Below, piece by piece: positions 14,876 through 22,340 of a DNA stretch of 31,148 nt. Within the stretch, counting starts at the first letter, position 1. Each line of letters starts with the position of its first letter. The notes under the pieces are model-generated. The model made no database searches and was not told the origin of the DNA. It saw only the letters and a program-made list of their open reading frames with translations. The position numbers and the translations under genes are program-made. This DNA comes from JBAVQS01 sp049694275 (GTDB lineage: Bacteria > Chloroflexota > Anaerolineae > UBA4142 > SHND01). The stretch lies in the NCBI GenBank assembly GCA_049694275.1, contig JBAVQS010000135.1, positions 1 through 31,148 of the forward strand, read 5' to 3'.

Positions 14876-15697
14876 ATGGGTGCTTTCGAAGGGCAAGTAG
14901 CCATCATTACCGGCAGTTCCCGCGGCTTTGGCCTTGCCATGGCGCAGGAATTCGCGCAGGCCGGCGCCAGGGTGGTCGTCTCGTCGCGGAACGCGGCCAG
15001 CGTCGACGCGGCGGTCAAGACACTGCCGAACCCGGAGCACGTGCTCGGCCTGCCGTGCGATGTGCGTGATTTGGAGCAGGTCGAGAAACTGGCGGACGCC
15101 GCGGTGCAAAAATTTGGCCGGCTGGATATCTGGATTAACAATGCTGGCCTCGCGCACGCGTACGTCAAAATGCTCGCTCTCACGCCGGCGCAGTGGCATG
15201 AATCTTTCGAGACCAATTTCTTTGGCGCGTATCATGGGTGCCGCGTCGCGCTGGGGATCATGCTGCCGCGCCACAGCGGCCAAATCATCAACATCCTCGG
15301 CATGGGTGCGGACCGCCCCTCGCCCAACCAATCCGCTTACGGGCCATCCAAAGCGGCCCTTTTGCAATTGACGCGGACGCTGGCGCAGGAATACGCCGGT
15401 ACGGGCATCTCGATCAACGCCGTGCAGCCCGGCATGATCTGGACCGAGATGCTGACGAAGGCAGAGGGCGTGGATTCGCCACAACTGCGCGAGCGCATGG
15501 AGTGGGCCATGCGCGTGTTCGGCAATCCACCGGCAGTGCCTGCGCGCGCCGTGCTGAACCTGGCCGAGCATCCGGGCACAAGCGGCAAAATGCTTCGCGT
15601 CCTGACCCCCCGCGTCTTTATGCCGCGCATGTTGGGCGAAATGCTAGGCGCGGGGAAACGCAACCCACGGCCCTGGGAGAAATCGCAAAAGCGTTAA
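14876..15697 (+). CDS. SDR family oxidoreductase with substituted catalytic Ser
   Basis: A classical short-chain dehydrogenase/reductase of 273 residues. The cofactor motif TGSSRGFG is at 12-19, NNAG at 88-91, catalytic N114, Y155 and K159 (YGPSK). The Ser that normally sits 13 residues before the Tyr is Gly here (INILGMGADRPSPNQSAY, G142). R34-like charged residues after the second strand (VVSSRNAAS, R38) suggest NADP(H). The ATG at 14876 has AAGGAG 9 nt upstream. It is a single-gene unit, divergent from the zinc-ribbon gene. Substrate unknown; the substitution may lower activity or change the reaction. Confidence 0.88.
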   Translation: MGAFEGQVAIITGSSRGFGLAMAQEFAQAGARVVVSSRNAASVDAAVKTLPNPEHVLGLPCDVRDLEQVEKLADAAVQKFGRLDIWINNAGLAHAYVKMLALTPAQWHESFETNFFGAYHGCRVALGIMLPRHSGQIINILGMGADRPSPNQSAYGPSKAALLQLTRTLAQEYAGTGISINAVQPGMIWTEMLTKAEGVDSPQLRERMEWAMRVFGNPPAVPARAVLNLAEHPGTSGKMLRVLTPRVFMPRMLGEMLGAGKRNPRPWEKSQKR

Positions 15698-15777
15698 AAA
15701 CCCGCCCCGTAATCGCGAGACGTTCAGTTCACAGGGATAATGAAACGGTCAATTCTTGACACCCCCGGTACCGGTTT

Positions 15778-15912
15778 TTGACCGCAATTTGACCTTCGCC
15801 CGTAATAATTCATTCGGACGCTTGTTGTCTTTGAGCGTCTGGTCAAACTCAAGTCCCCCAACAAGGTGATGCTAGCCTTCCTGCGGCCTGTGGCAGGAAG
15901 GCTTTATTTTTT
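15778..15912 (+). ncRNA. Candidate short transcript or leader ending at an intrinsic terminator
   Basis: The 298-nt gap 15698-15995 has no gene I can support. It contains TTGACC (15778-15783) and, 19 nt later, TAATAA (15803-15808), then about 100 nt ending in the strong terminator at 15874-15912. That could be a small RNA, an attenuated leader of the cytochrome gene, or only the 3' end of the SDR transcript. Spacing of the promoter is longer than ideal. Confidence 0.25.
15874..15912 (+). terminator. Rho-independent terminator
   Basis: A perfect 11-bp stem AGCCTTCCTGC (15874-15884) pairs with 15893-15903 across an 8-nt loop and is followed by TTATTTTTT (15904-15912). It lies 177 nt past the SDR stop and 84 nt before the cytochrome start. 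Confidence 0.88.
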
Positions 15913-15995
15913 CCAGGCAGGAGGGGGTGCAGCCCCAACTTTAACGCTGTGGCCCCGGACGGAGCTTGTCCCAATCCAGAACCATGGAGGCCAGA

Positions 15996-17456
15996 ATGTC
16001 TCTATTCAGAAACCTCGTGCAGCGACGCCAGCTGCTGATCGCCGCCGTTCTTATCGGCGTGCTCGTCCTCTTGCTTGCGTCCGGGCCTGCGGTCAACGCG
16101 CACCCTCCGGCGCAAGCAGCTGTTCCACATTCGATTGCAGACCATCAGGACTGCGTGAGCTGCCATGCAACGGGAGTGGGCGACGCGAAGCAATTCCCTG
16201 CCGATCACCAGGGACGCACCAACTCGACCTGCACCAACTGCCATTTGCCAGCAGCCAGTAACACTACGACAACAACTCCCACCACAGGTTCCACTGAAAC
16301 GGGGCCACTCTCGGTCGAGCAGTGGTCGTCGACGCAGTGCCAGGCTTGCCATCCCAAGGAGTGGAACGATTGGCTGACGAGCGGCCACAAGATGACGCTT
16401 GCCGACCAACTGCTCAATGCAGAGCACAATTCGTCGGAACCTTTGGAGCAAACCTGCTTGAAATGCCACAGCCCCGAACTAGGCAAGGAAAAGATCGAGA
16501 ATATCGTCCAGCCAATCAGCACAACCGGTCCCTGGACACTGGTGGGACAATATGCCAACCTTGGCGATGCTCATGCCATCACCTGCCTGGCGTGTCACCA
16601 GACACACTCGCCCATGACCGGAAGTCCCGCCGCGGCCGGGAGCAAGCCGGTTACGAATATCGCGATCTATGACGCCTTTGCCCAACAGCACGTCGCCCCA
16701 CGGCCGATTGCGCCCGTGATGAACGGCGACCAGGCAATCCCCGTCGCCGACACCCTCGCTAACCGCCTTTGCTACACGTGTCATGGCACCGAGCAAGCGG
16801 AGAGCAATCTCTTCGAGCCGGACAAGGCACCGGAGGGGGATAATAGCGTCGGCTCGGGCGATGACCGGACACTGATGGGTGCGCACCAGGGAATGCAGTG
16901 CGTCGCCTGCCACATGGCGGGCGGTAGCCATACGTTCGACCCGAGGCAATCCTGTCAGCAGTGCCACGCGCAAGGCGCAACACCGGCTTCGCTCGAGTTT
17001 GTGCAGCAGGTCCAGACAAGCTACACGGACAGCACGCTCAGCATGTCGTCCGGGGCTATGAGCTCGCTGAACGTTCACTTTCTCGATCCATCGCAGCTCT
17101 GGCCGCCGGTGTCGGTTGGTATGACGGCGGAGGACCAGGGCGACACGGTGGCGTACCACATCACCATCCACAGTCTCGCCGCCTGGGATATGTCCAACGT
17201 TGTCGTGCGCGGCTCCATTCCCTCCGGCTCAGGCTATCTCGATTCCTGGGTTCTCAATCGGAATAACCCGGGCAAGTTCACGGGCACGGATGTCGAACTG
17301 AATGTCGGCCACATTAGCGCAGGAGAAACCGTTGGACCGATCGTGTATCGCGTCCTGAAGGGAACGGCAAAGGACCTGACAGCGCGGGCGTGGGTTGTGT
17401 GGGAACAGCCGATGACCGGTTCTGCCAACTCGCCGAGCGCCACGATCTCGAAATAG
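15996..17456 (+). CDS. Secreted octaheme c-type cytochrome
   Basis: A 486-residue exported multiheme cytochrome. A signal peptide/membrane anchor covers ~11-35 (VQRRQLLIAAVLIGVLVLLLAS). Eight CxxCH haem-binding sites follow: residues 53-57, 79-83, 115-119, 154-158, 197-201, 259-263, 302-306 and 320-324, with additional His residues (H130, H204, H299) as possible distal ligands. A Thr-rich linker (~90-103) separates haems 2 and 3. The C-terminal ~150 residues are haem-free and beta-rich (VAYHITIHSLAAWDMSNVVVRGSIPSGS), like a surface-layer or DUF11-type module. ATG 15996 has GGAGG 5 nt upstream and is preferred over the frame start at 15966. It likely transfers electrons at the cell surface; no partner reductase is visible. 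Confidence 0.9.
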   Translation: MSLFRNLVQRRQLLIAAVLIGVLVLLLASGPAVNAHPPAQAAVPHSIADHQDCVSCHATGVGDAKQFPADHQGRTNSTCTNCHLPAASNTTTTTPTTGSTETGPLSVEQWSSTQCQACHPKEWNDWLTSGHKMTLADQLLNAEHNSSEPLEQTCLKCHSPELGKEKIENIVQPISTTGPWTLVGQYANLGDAHAITCLACHQTHSPMTGSPAAAGSKPVTNIAIYDAFAQQHVAPRPIAPVMNGDQAIPVADTLANRLCYTCHGTEQAESNLFEPDKAPEGDNSVGSGDDRTLMGAHQGMQCVACHMAGGSHTFDPRQSCQQCHAQGATPASLEFVQQVQTSYTDSTLSMSSGAMSSLNVHFLDPSQLWPPVSVGMTAEDQGDTVAYHITIHSLAAWDMSNVVVRGSIPSGSGYLDSWVLNRNNPGKFTGTDVELNVGHISAGETVGPIVYRVLKGTAKDLTARAWVVWEQPMTGSANSPSATISK

Positions 17457-17492
17457 GAATAGATTGCAAGAGTAACGAGAGAGGTTAAGGCA

Positions 17493-19286
17493 ATGCTTGC
17501 ATCCCGCGTTCGTCCGACATGGCCCCGGTATCTACAGGGGCCACTGATCGCGCTCGTATTTCTGGCTGGCGCGCTGTGGCTCGCTTCCAGCAGCGCAGCC
17601 GCTCCGGCCCAACCCAGTCTACTGCCGACAGAGAACGCGCCCGCCGAAATGCGCGTGGCCGTCCTATCCCCTACCTCAACCGTTTTCCCCTTTACGCGCA
17701 GCCCGATGGTGGCCCAAATGATCGCCAACATCCAGCAGACGGATGTTTATAACTATGACGCGTCTCTGAGCGGCCAAACGCCGATGATCGTGGGCGGCCA
17801 ATCCTTTACCATGAGCACCCGCAATACCGCCTATCCGACATACGTGACCAAGGCCACCCAGTATGTCTATGAATTCATGCAAGCGCATGGCCTGGCGGTC
17901 AGCTATGACAATTGGACCAACGCCAATTACGGCCTCTCGGGCCGGAATGTGGTCGGCCAGATCACCGGCGCGACGCGCCCGAATGAAATTGTCTTGATCA
18001 CCGCGCACATTGACGACATGCCGGCGAACGCCAGAGCGCCGGGGGCGGACGACAACGCCAGCGGCGTCGTCGGCGTCATGATGGCGGCAGCCCAACTGTC
18101 CGGCCATTCGTTCGAGCGCACCGTGCGGTTTATCGTTTTTACCGGCGAGGAGGATGACTATCTGGGCAGCGCGGCGTATGCGCAGGAATGCGTGTCAAAA
18201 GGCGAAAACATCCTGGCAGACTATAACATGGATATGATTGGCTGGGATGGCAATAATGATGGCGTGCTGCTTTTGCACATCCGTACGTCTTCCAATCCCA
18301 CCGGATCCGCGCGGGACCAGGCGATTGGCAATGTGCTCACCCAGGTCGTGAGCGCGTATGGGCTCACCACCCTGTCGCCCCAGATTCTCGCCGACGGCGA
18401 GTCCGAATCCGACCAGAGCTCGTTCTGGAATGTGGGGTATCCGGCGGTGATGGCGATTGAGGATGACTGGAACGAAGAGAATCCCTACTATCACACGCAG
18501 GCCGACACGCTGCAAACGCTGAACATGCCCTTTTTCACCAGCTATGTCAAGGCCTCAGTGGGGACGGCGGCGCACTTGGCAATCCCCATCGACTCAAACA
18601 GCGCGACGGCGACGCCCACTTTTACCGGCGCCCCAACGCAGACGCCGACGCGTACGAACACACCGACCGGCCCAACCGCAACATCCACACGCACCAATAC
18701 ACCTGTGCCGCCGACCGCAACGCCGACGCGCACCAATACATCCACCGGCCCGACCGCAACACGGACCAATACCGCCGTTCTGCGAACTGCGACGCCGACC
18801 CGGGTTCCACCGACCGCCACACCCACAAGCAGCAGCGCAAACGTCGTGGTCAACCCTGGTTTTGAGAGCGGCCCTGGCGTTGGCTGGACCGAGTATTCGA
18901 GCGGCGGTTACGACATTATCGATACAACCCGCCCGCACACCGGCTCGTACAGCGCCTACGAGTGCGACTATAATGGCTGCACCGAATACGTCGAGCAGAC
19001 CATTAAGGTCCCATCGAATGCAAAACTCACCTACTGGTGGTACATGACCAGTTCGGAAGGGACTACAACGGCGTATGACTATTTGCGCGTCCGGGTTTAT
19101 TCGACGAGCGGGACGCTGCTGGCGACGTTGCGAACGTGGAGCAACATGAACGTTCGCGGTGTTTGGTCACAGGATACGGCGAGCCTATCCGCCTACGCCG
19201 GGAAGACAGTCAAATTGCGGTTCCTCGGCAAGACCAACAGCTCGCGGCCAAGCGCATTCTGGATTGACGATGTATCGGTGAAATAA
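17493..19286 (+). CDS. Secreted M28-family zinc metallopeptidase with stalk and C-terminal jelly-roll domain
   Basis: A 597-residue exported aminopeptidase-type enzyme. A signal peptide is at ~12-38. The peptidase domain (~70-370) shows the M28 zinc ligands: H172 (TAHIDD), D186 region (PGADDNASG), E219-E220 (FTGEEDD), D247 (NMDMIGWD) and H334 (YYHTQADT). A Thr/Pro-rich repeat stalk (~372-440) follows and then a beta-sandwich, carbohydrate-binding-like domain (VVVNPGFESG...WIDDVSVK). It starts 36 nt after the cytochrome stop, so the two are probably co-transcribed. The stalk suggests display at the surface. It should release N-terminal amino acids from peptides; specificity cannot be read. Confidence 0.92.
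   Translation: MLASRVRPTWPRYLQGPLIALVFLAGALWLASSSAAAPAQPSLLPTENAPAEMRVAVLSPTSTVFPFTRSPMVAQMIANIQQTDVYNYDASLSGQTPMIVGGQSFTMSTRNTAYPTYVTKATQYVYEFMQAHGLAVSYDNWTNANYGLSGRNVVGQITGATRPNEIVLITAHIDDMPANARAPGADDNASGVVGVMMAAAQLSGHSFERTVRFIVFTGEEDDYLGSAAYAQECVSKGENILADYNMDMIGWDGNNDGVLLLHIRTSSNPTGSARDQAIGNVLTQVVSAYGLTTLSPQILADGESESDQSSFWNVGYPAVMAIEDDWNEENPYYHTQADTLQTLNMPFFTSYVKASVGTAAHLAIPIDSNSATATPTFTGAPTQTPTRTNTPTGPTATSTRTNTPVPPTATPTRTNTSTGPTATRTNTAVLRTATPTRVPPTATPTSSSANVVVNPGFESGPGVGWTEYSSGGYDIIDTTRPHTGSYSAYECDYNGCTEYVEQTIKVPSNAKLTYWWYMTSSEGTTTAYDYLRVRVYSTSGTLLATLRTWSNMNVRGVWSQDTASLSAYAGKTVKLRFLGKTNSSRPSAFWIDDVSVK
18635..18830 (+). repeat. Coding minisatellite in the peptidase stalk
   Basis: Imperfect in-frame repeats of about 45-50 nt encode units such as TRTNTPTGPTAT and TRTNTPVPPTAT. 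Such arrays vary in copy number between strains and lengthen the stalk. Confidence 0.7.
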
Positions 19287-19370
19287 GATACTCTGTGGAG
19301 ATCGGATTGCCTGGCGCCGCGAATATGAAGAAGAATATGACAGACGCCGGGCGAAAAGCAAGAGGCTAAA

Positions 19371-20870
19371 ATGCCACAAACAGCAACTGTTCCTCCAATC
19401 GTCAATCAGGCCATGAAACTCGCGTTGCGCTCGCCTGTGCACGGGACGAACAGCGCCTCCTATGATGCAATCGACGCTTACATCGAAGGACAAATGCACC
19501 GTCTGAACATCCCTGGCCTGTCTCTTGCCATCGTGGAGGGCGACAAGATTGTGCACTTGCGCGGTTTCGGTCATGCCTATCCAGGTGGCGAGTCACCCTC
19601 GCTCCAGACACCCTTCGTCCTGGGATCCACTACCAAGTCATTCACCGCGCTTGCGGTGATGCAGTTGGTGGAAGCCGGGAGGATCGAGCTGGACGCCCCC
19701 ATCCAATGCTACCTGCCCTGGTTCCGCGTCGCAGACCCAGGGGCATCTGCCCAGATTACCGTGCGCCACCTGTTGAACCAGACGAGCGGCCTGCCCGAGT
19801 TGCCTGGGCAGATTCTCCTGGCCGATTTCGACAACCGACCAGACGCCACCGAGCGCCAGGCGCGTGCCTTGTCCACACTCAAGCTCACCCGCCCGGTCGG
19901 CTCGGCGTTCGAATACAGCAACTTGAATTACAACTTACTGGGGCTGATCATCGAGGTCGCCAGCGGTGAATCATACGCAGACTATATTCAAAACCATATC
20001 TTTACCCCGCTCGAAATGAGCCACAGCTATACCGCACAAGCCGAGGCGAAGCAGAACGGGTTGGCGGTAGGCCACCAATACTGGTTCACCTTCCCCTTCG
20101 CCGTGCCCAATCTTGCGACCCCGCGCGGTTCACTGCCATCGGGTCAGCTCATCTCCAGCGCTCAAGACATGGCGCACTACCTGATCGCATATCTCAACGG
20201 AGGCCGCTACGGCAACGTGCAAATCCTCTCGGCCCCCGGCATCGACGAGCTGCATCGCGGGGCGGTGGAATTCCGTGCGATGGGGATGTCGGTGGGCCAG
20301 TACGGCATGGGCTGGTTCATCACGGACACCGGCCAGGGCAATATTGTCTGGCACACCGGCACCGTTCCCGACTTTTCTTCCTATATGGCAGTCCTTCCAG
20401 AGCAGAAGAAAGGCATTGTTCTGCTCATGAACGCTGACCATCATATGATGGTCCCCGTATTCACAGAGTTTGGGATGGGTGCAGCCACTCTGCTCGCGGG
20501 CCAGCAGCTTGGGCCAAGCCCGCTTGGCTTCATTCCCTGGATTCCCTGGATGCTGCGCGCCTTGCTGCTCATCCCGCTCCTTCAACTAATCGGTGTCGTC
20601 GCCACACTGCAGCGGCTACGCCGTTGGCAGCGGGACCCGGAACACCGCCCGAGCCTTGCACGCATCTCGGGGCTTCATCTCTTGCTTCCGCTGATCCCGA
20701 ACCTGTCATTAGCGGCTCTCCCGATCTATCTGCAGGCCCGCGGCGTGCTCCGATACATGAAGCTCTATCTGCCCGACGTGTCCTGGACGGCACTAATCTG
20801 CGGGGGCTTGGCCGGAATATGGAGCCTCCTGCGAACCGGGCTGATTCTCCGCGCCCTCCGAGACCGTTAA
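19371..20870 (+). CDS. Serine hydrolase (class C beta-lactamase/esterase fold) with C-terminal membrane helices
   Basis: The first ~370 residues are a beta-lactamase-related serine hydrolase: catalytic S86-T-T-K89, second motif Y182-S-N184, and H328-T-G330 in place of KTG, the pattern of the AmpC-like esterase/peptidase group. About three membrane helices follow (~385-413, 432-455, 472-493). No N-terminal signal peptide is evident, which is odd for this family. The ATG at 19371 is preceded by AGAGG. It is followed after 12 nt by the acyltransferase gene and heads a four-gene same-strand run to 23678. The substrate is likely an ester or D-amino-acid peptide; resistance function should not be assumed. 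Confidence 0.87.
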   Translation: MPQTATVPPIVNQAMKLALRSPVHGTNSASYDAIDAYIEGQMHRLNIPGLSLAIVEGDKIVHLRGFGHAYPGGESPSLQTPFVLGSTTKSFTALAVMQLVEAGRIELDAPIQCYLPWFRVADPGASAQITVRHLLNQTSGLPELPGQILLADFDNRPDATERQARALSTLKLTRPVGSAFEYSNLNYNLLGLIIEVASGESYADYIQNHIFTPLEMSHSYTAQAEAKQNGLAVGHQYWFTFPFAVPNLATPRGSLPSGQLISSAQDMAHYLIAYLNGGRYGNVQILSAPGIDELHRGAVEFRAMGMSVGQYGMGWFITDTGQGNIVWHTGTVPDFSSYMAVLPEQKKGIVLLMNADHHMMVPVFTEFGMGAATLLAGQQLGPSPLGFIPWIPWMLRALLLIPLLQLIGVVATLQRLRRWQRDPEHRPSLARISGLHLLLPLIPNLSLAALPIYLQARGVLRYMKLYLPDVSWTALICGGLAGIWSLLRTGLILRALRDR

Positions 20871-20882
20871 AGGAGCGATACG

Positions 20883-21749
20883 ATGAATGAAAAAGCCAGA
20901 TCCTATCATGTTGAGGATTTCTCGGCGGAGCGCCGCGTGATTTCCACCATCAACGGTCTGTATTGGCAGAAGCACTGCATGTACGGCTTGCTGGAAGTGG
21001 ATGTCACTGTCTCAAGGCGGTTCATCCAGGATTACAAAGCACGCACTGGCGAGTTATTGTCCTTCACCGGTTACCTGGTCTTTTGCCTGGCCCGCGCAGT
21101 AGAGGAAAACAGCGAAGTGCAGGCCTACCTGAAAGGCCGCAAACAGCTCGTCGTGTTCGACGATGTGGACATCGGGTTAATGGTCGAACGGAAGATGGGA
21201 GAAAACCACACCTTGATGGGCTATGTTATCCGAGGCGCCAACCACAAGACCTACGGGGAGATCCACCAGGAGATCCGCTCGGTGCAGTCTACACCGGCGC
21301 CGCGGGGCAGAGGAATGCCGCGCTGGTTCCAGTCCGCCATACTGCTTCCATGGCCGCTGTCCAGGCTGTTCACGGCCTTGCTCTCAATGGCCACGAGCCG
21401 TGACCCGACGATTTTCACCTCAATGGCAGGCACGGTTGGCATTAGCTCGGTAGGAATGTTTAGCAAAGATCAGAGCGGCTGGGGGCTAGTTCCCTCAGAG
21501 CATGCGCTCGACTTGATCGTGGGAAGTATTGCATGGAAGCCAGCCGTCGTGGAGGGCCGGATCGAGCCGCGCGAGATCCTTAACCTGACGGTGGTGTTTG
21601 ATCACGACTTGATCAACGGGGGCCCGGCGACCCGGTTTACGCGGAGATTAGTAGAGCTGATCGAGAGCGGATATGGGCTGGAGGAGAAACAAACCCCAAC
21701 CGCGGTTGACACCGAGGCAGTGGCAGCGCGGACTCGAGTGCCTGCCTAG
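20883..21749 (+). CDS. Stand-alone 2-oxoacid dehydrogenase E2-type acyltransferase domain
   Basis: A 288-residue protein like the catalytic domain of dihydrolipoamide acyltransferases (chloramphenicol-acetyltransferase fold). There is no lipoyl domain and no E1/E3-binding domain. The active-site motif HxxxDG is H241-D-L-I-N245-G246: the His is kept, the Asp is Asn. Conserved fold landmarks include TGYLVFCLARAVEENSEVQAYL (62-83) and VDIGLMVERK (95-104). AAAGGAG lies 8 nt before the ATG. It is 12 nt downstream of the serine hydrolase. A dedicated acyl transfer in this operon is more likely than a role in pyruvate dehydrogenase, because no E1 or E3 gene is present. Confidence 0.85.
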   Translation: MNEKARSYHVEDFSAERRVISTINGLYWQKHCMYGLLEVDVTVSRRFIQDYKARTGELLSFTGYLVFCLARAVEENSEVQAYLKGRKQLVVFDDVDIGLMVERKMGENHTLMGYVIRGANHKTYGEIHQEIRSVQSTPAPRGRGMPRWFQSAILLPWPLSRLFTALLSMATSRDPTIFTSMAGTVGISSVGMFSKDQSGWGLVPSEHALDLIVGSIAWKPAVVEGRIEPREILNLTVVFDHDLINGGPATRFTRRLVELIESGYGLEEKQTPTAVDTEAVAARTRVPA

Positions 21750-21784
21750 CAAAACTGACGTCAAACAAAAAGGGAGAGTATTTG

Positions 21785-22252
21785 ATGTCCACTTTTGTAA
21801 TTGCATTATCCACCTGGCTGCACACCCTGGCAACGGTTGTGTTCATTGGGCACTACCTGTTCCTAAGCCTGGTGTATCTGCCCGTTTTCGAGAGTCAAGC
21901 GAAGGGGAACGCTTTGCGTGAAATGCTGGAGCAAGTTTCAGGCCGCCTCCGGCCCTATTTTGGCGGCTCGTTGTTCATCTTTATCGTCACCGGCACGTAC
22001 TTGATGATGATCAACAAGGACTACCTGGGTCTTGGCAATTTCTTCGGGAATGCGTGGAGCGTTTTGATCGTAGTCAAACACCTGGTCGTGCTGGCCTTCC
22101 TCGCCCTCGCCGTTTTCTCCGAGAGAGTAATCATGGAAAAGATCGGCGACAAGCAACCAGAGGCGTTGAAGCAATTCCGCTTGGCGCTGGGTGTAAACAC
22201 CTTCCTTGGCATTCTGATCCTCCTGCTCACGACAATCGCCCAGGCAGTATAG
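21785..22252 (+). CDS. CopD-like small integral membrane protein
   Basis: A 155-residue protein with four predicted membrane helices (~4-33, 58-76, 90-113, 133-153). The N-terminal STWLHTLATVVFIGHYLF with conserved His14 and His24 and the later VVKHLVVLAFLALAVFSE resemble the CopD/DUF family of haem- or copper-associated membrane proteins. AGGGAG lies about 9 nt before ATG 21785; a TTG at 21782 is one codon upstream. It sits between the E2-type acyltransferase and the radical SAM gene, same strand. The precise role is unknown. Confidence 0.75.
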   Translation: MSTFVIALSTWLHTLATVVFIGHYLFLSLVYLPVFESQAKGNALREMLEQVSGRLRPYFGGSLFIFIVTGTYLMMINKDYLGLGNFFGNAWSVLIVVKHLVVLAFLALAVFSERVIMEKIGDKQPEALKQFRLALGVNTFLGILILLLTTIAQAV

Positions 22253-22304
22253 ATAACACAGACGATGACATCTCATCAATCGCCAAATTGCAGGTTAGGC
22301 TCAG

Positions 22305-22327
22305 CTTGTGCGCCGTTTGCGCACAAG
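22305..22327 (+). promoter_or_regulatory. Hairpin just upstream of the radical SAM ribosome-binding site
   Basis: A perfect 9-bp stem CTTGTGCGC (22305-22313) pairs with 22319-22327 around a 5-nt loop. It ends 1-2 nt before the TAGGAG ribosome-binding site. No T run follows, so it is more likely a translational or RNA-stability element than a terminator. Confidence 0.45.
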
Positions 22328-22340
22328 TAGGAGTAACAAC

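Noticed and set aside
14807..15571. A 254-codon minus-strand frame over the SDR gene
   Set aside because: The SDR has all cofactor motifs and a good ribosome-binding site; the antisense frame has none.
18635..18830. Repeated units that might suggest a CRISPR-like array
   Set aside because: Repeats are imperfect, in frame, and encode a Thr/Pro stalk; there are no unique spacers and no cas genes.
19371..20870. Antibiotic-resistance beta-lactamase
   Set aside because: The third motif is HTG rather than KTG, there is no N-terminal signal peptide, and extra C-terminal membrane helices are present; this is the broader esterase/peptidase group.
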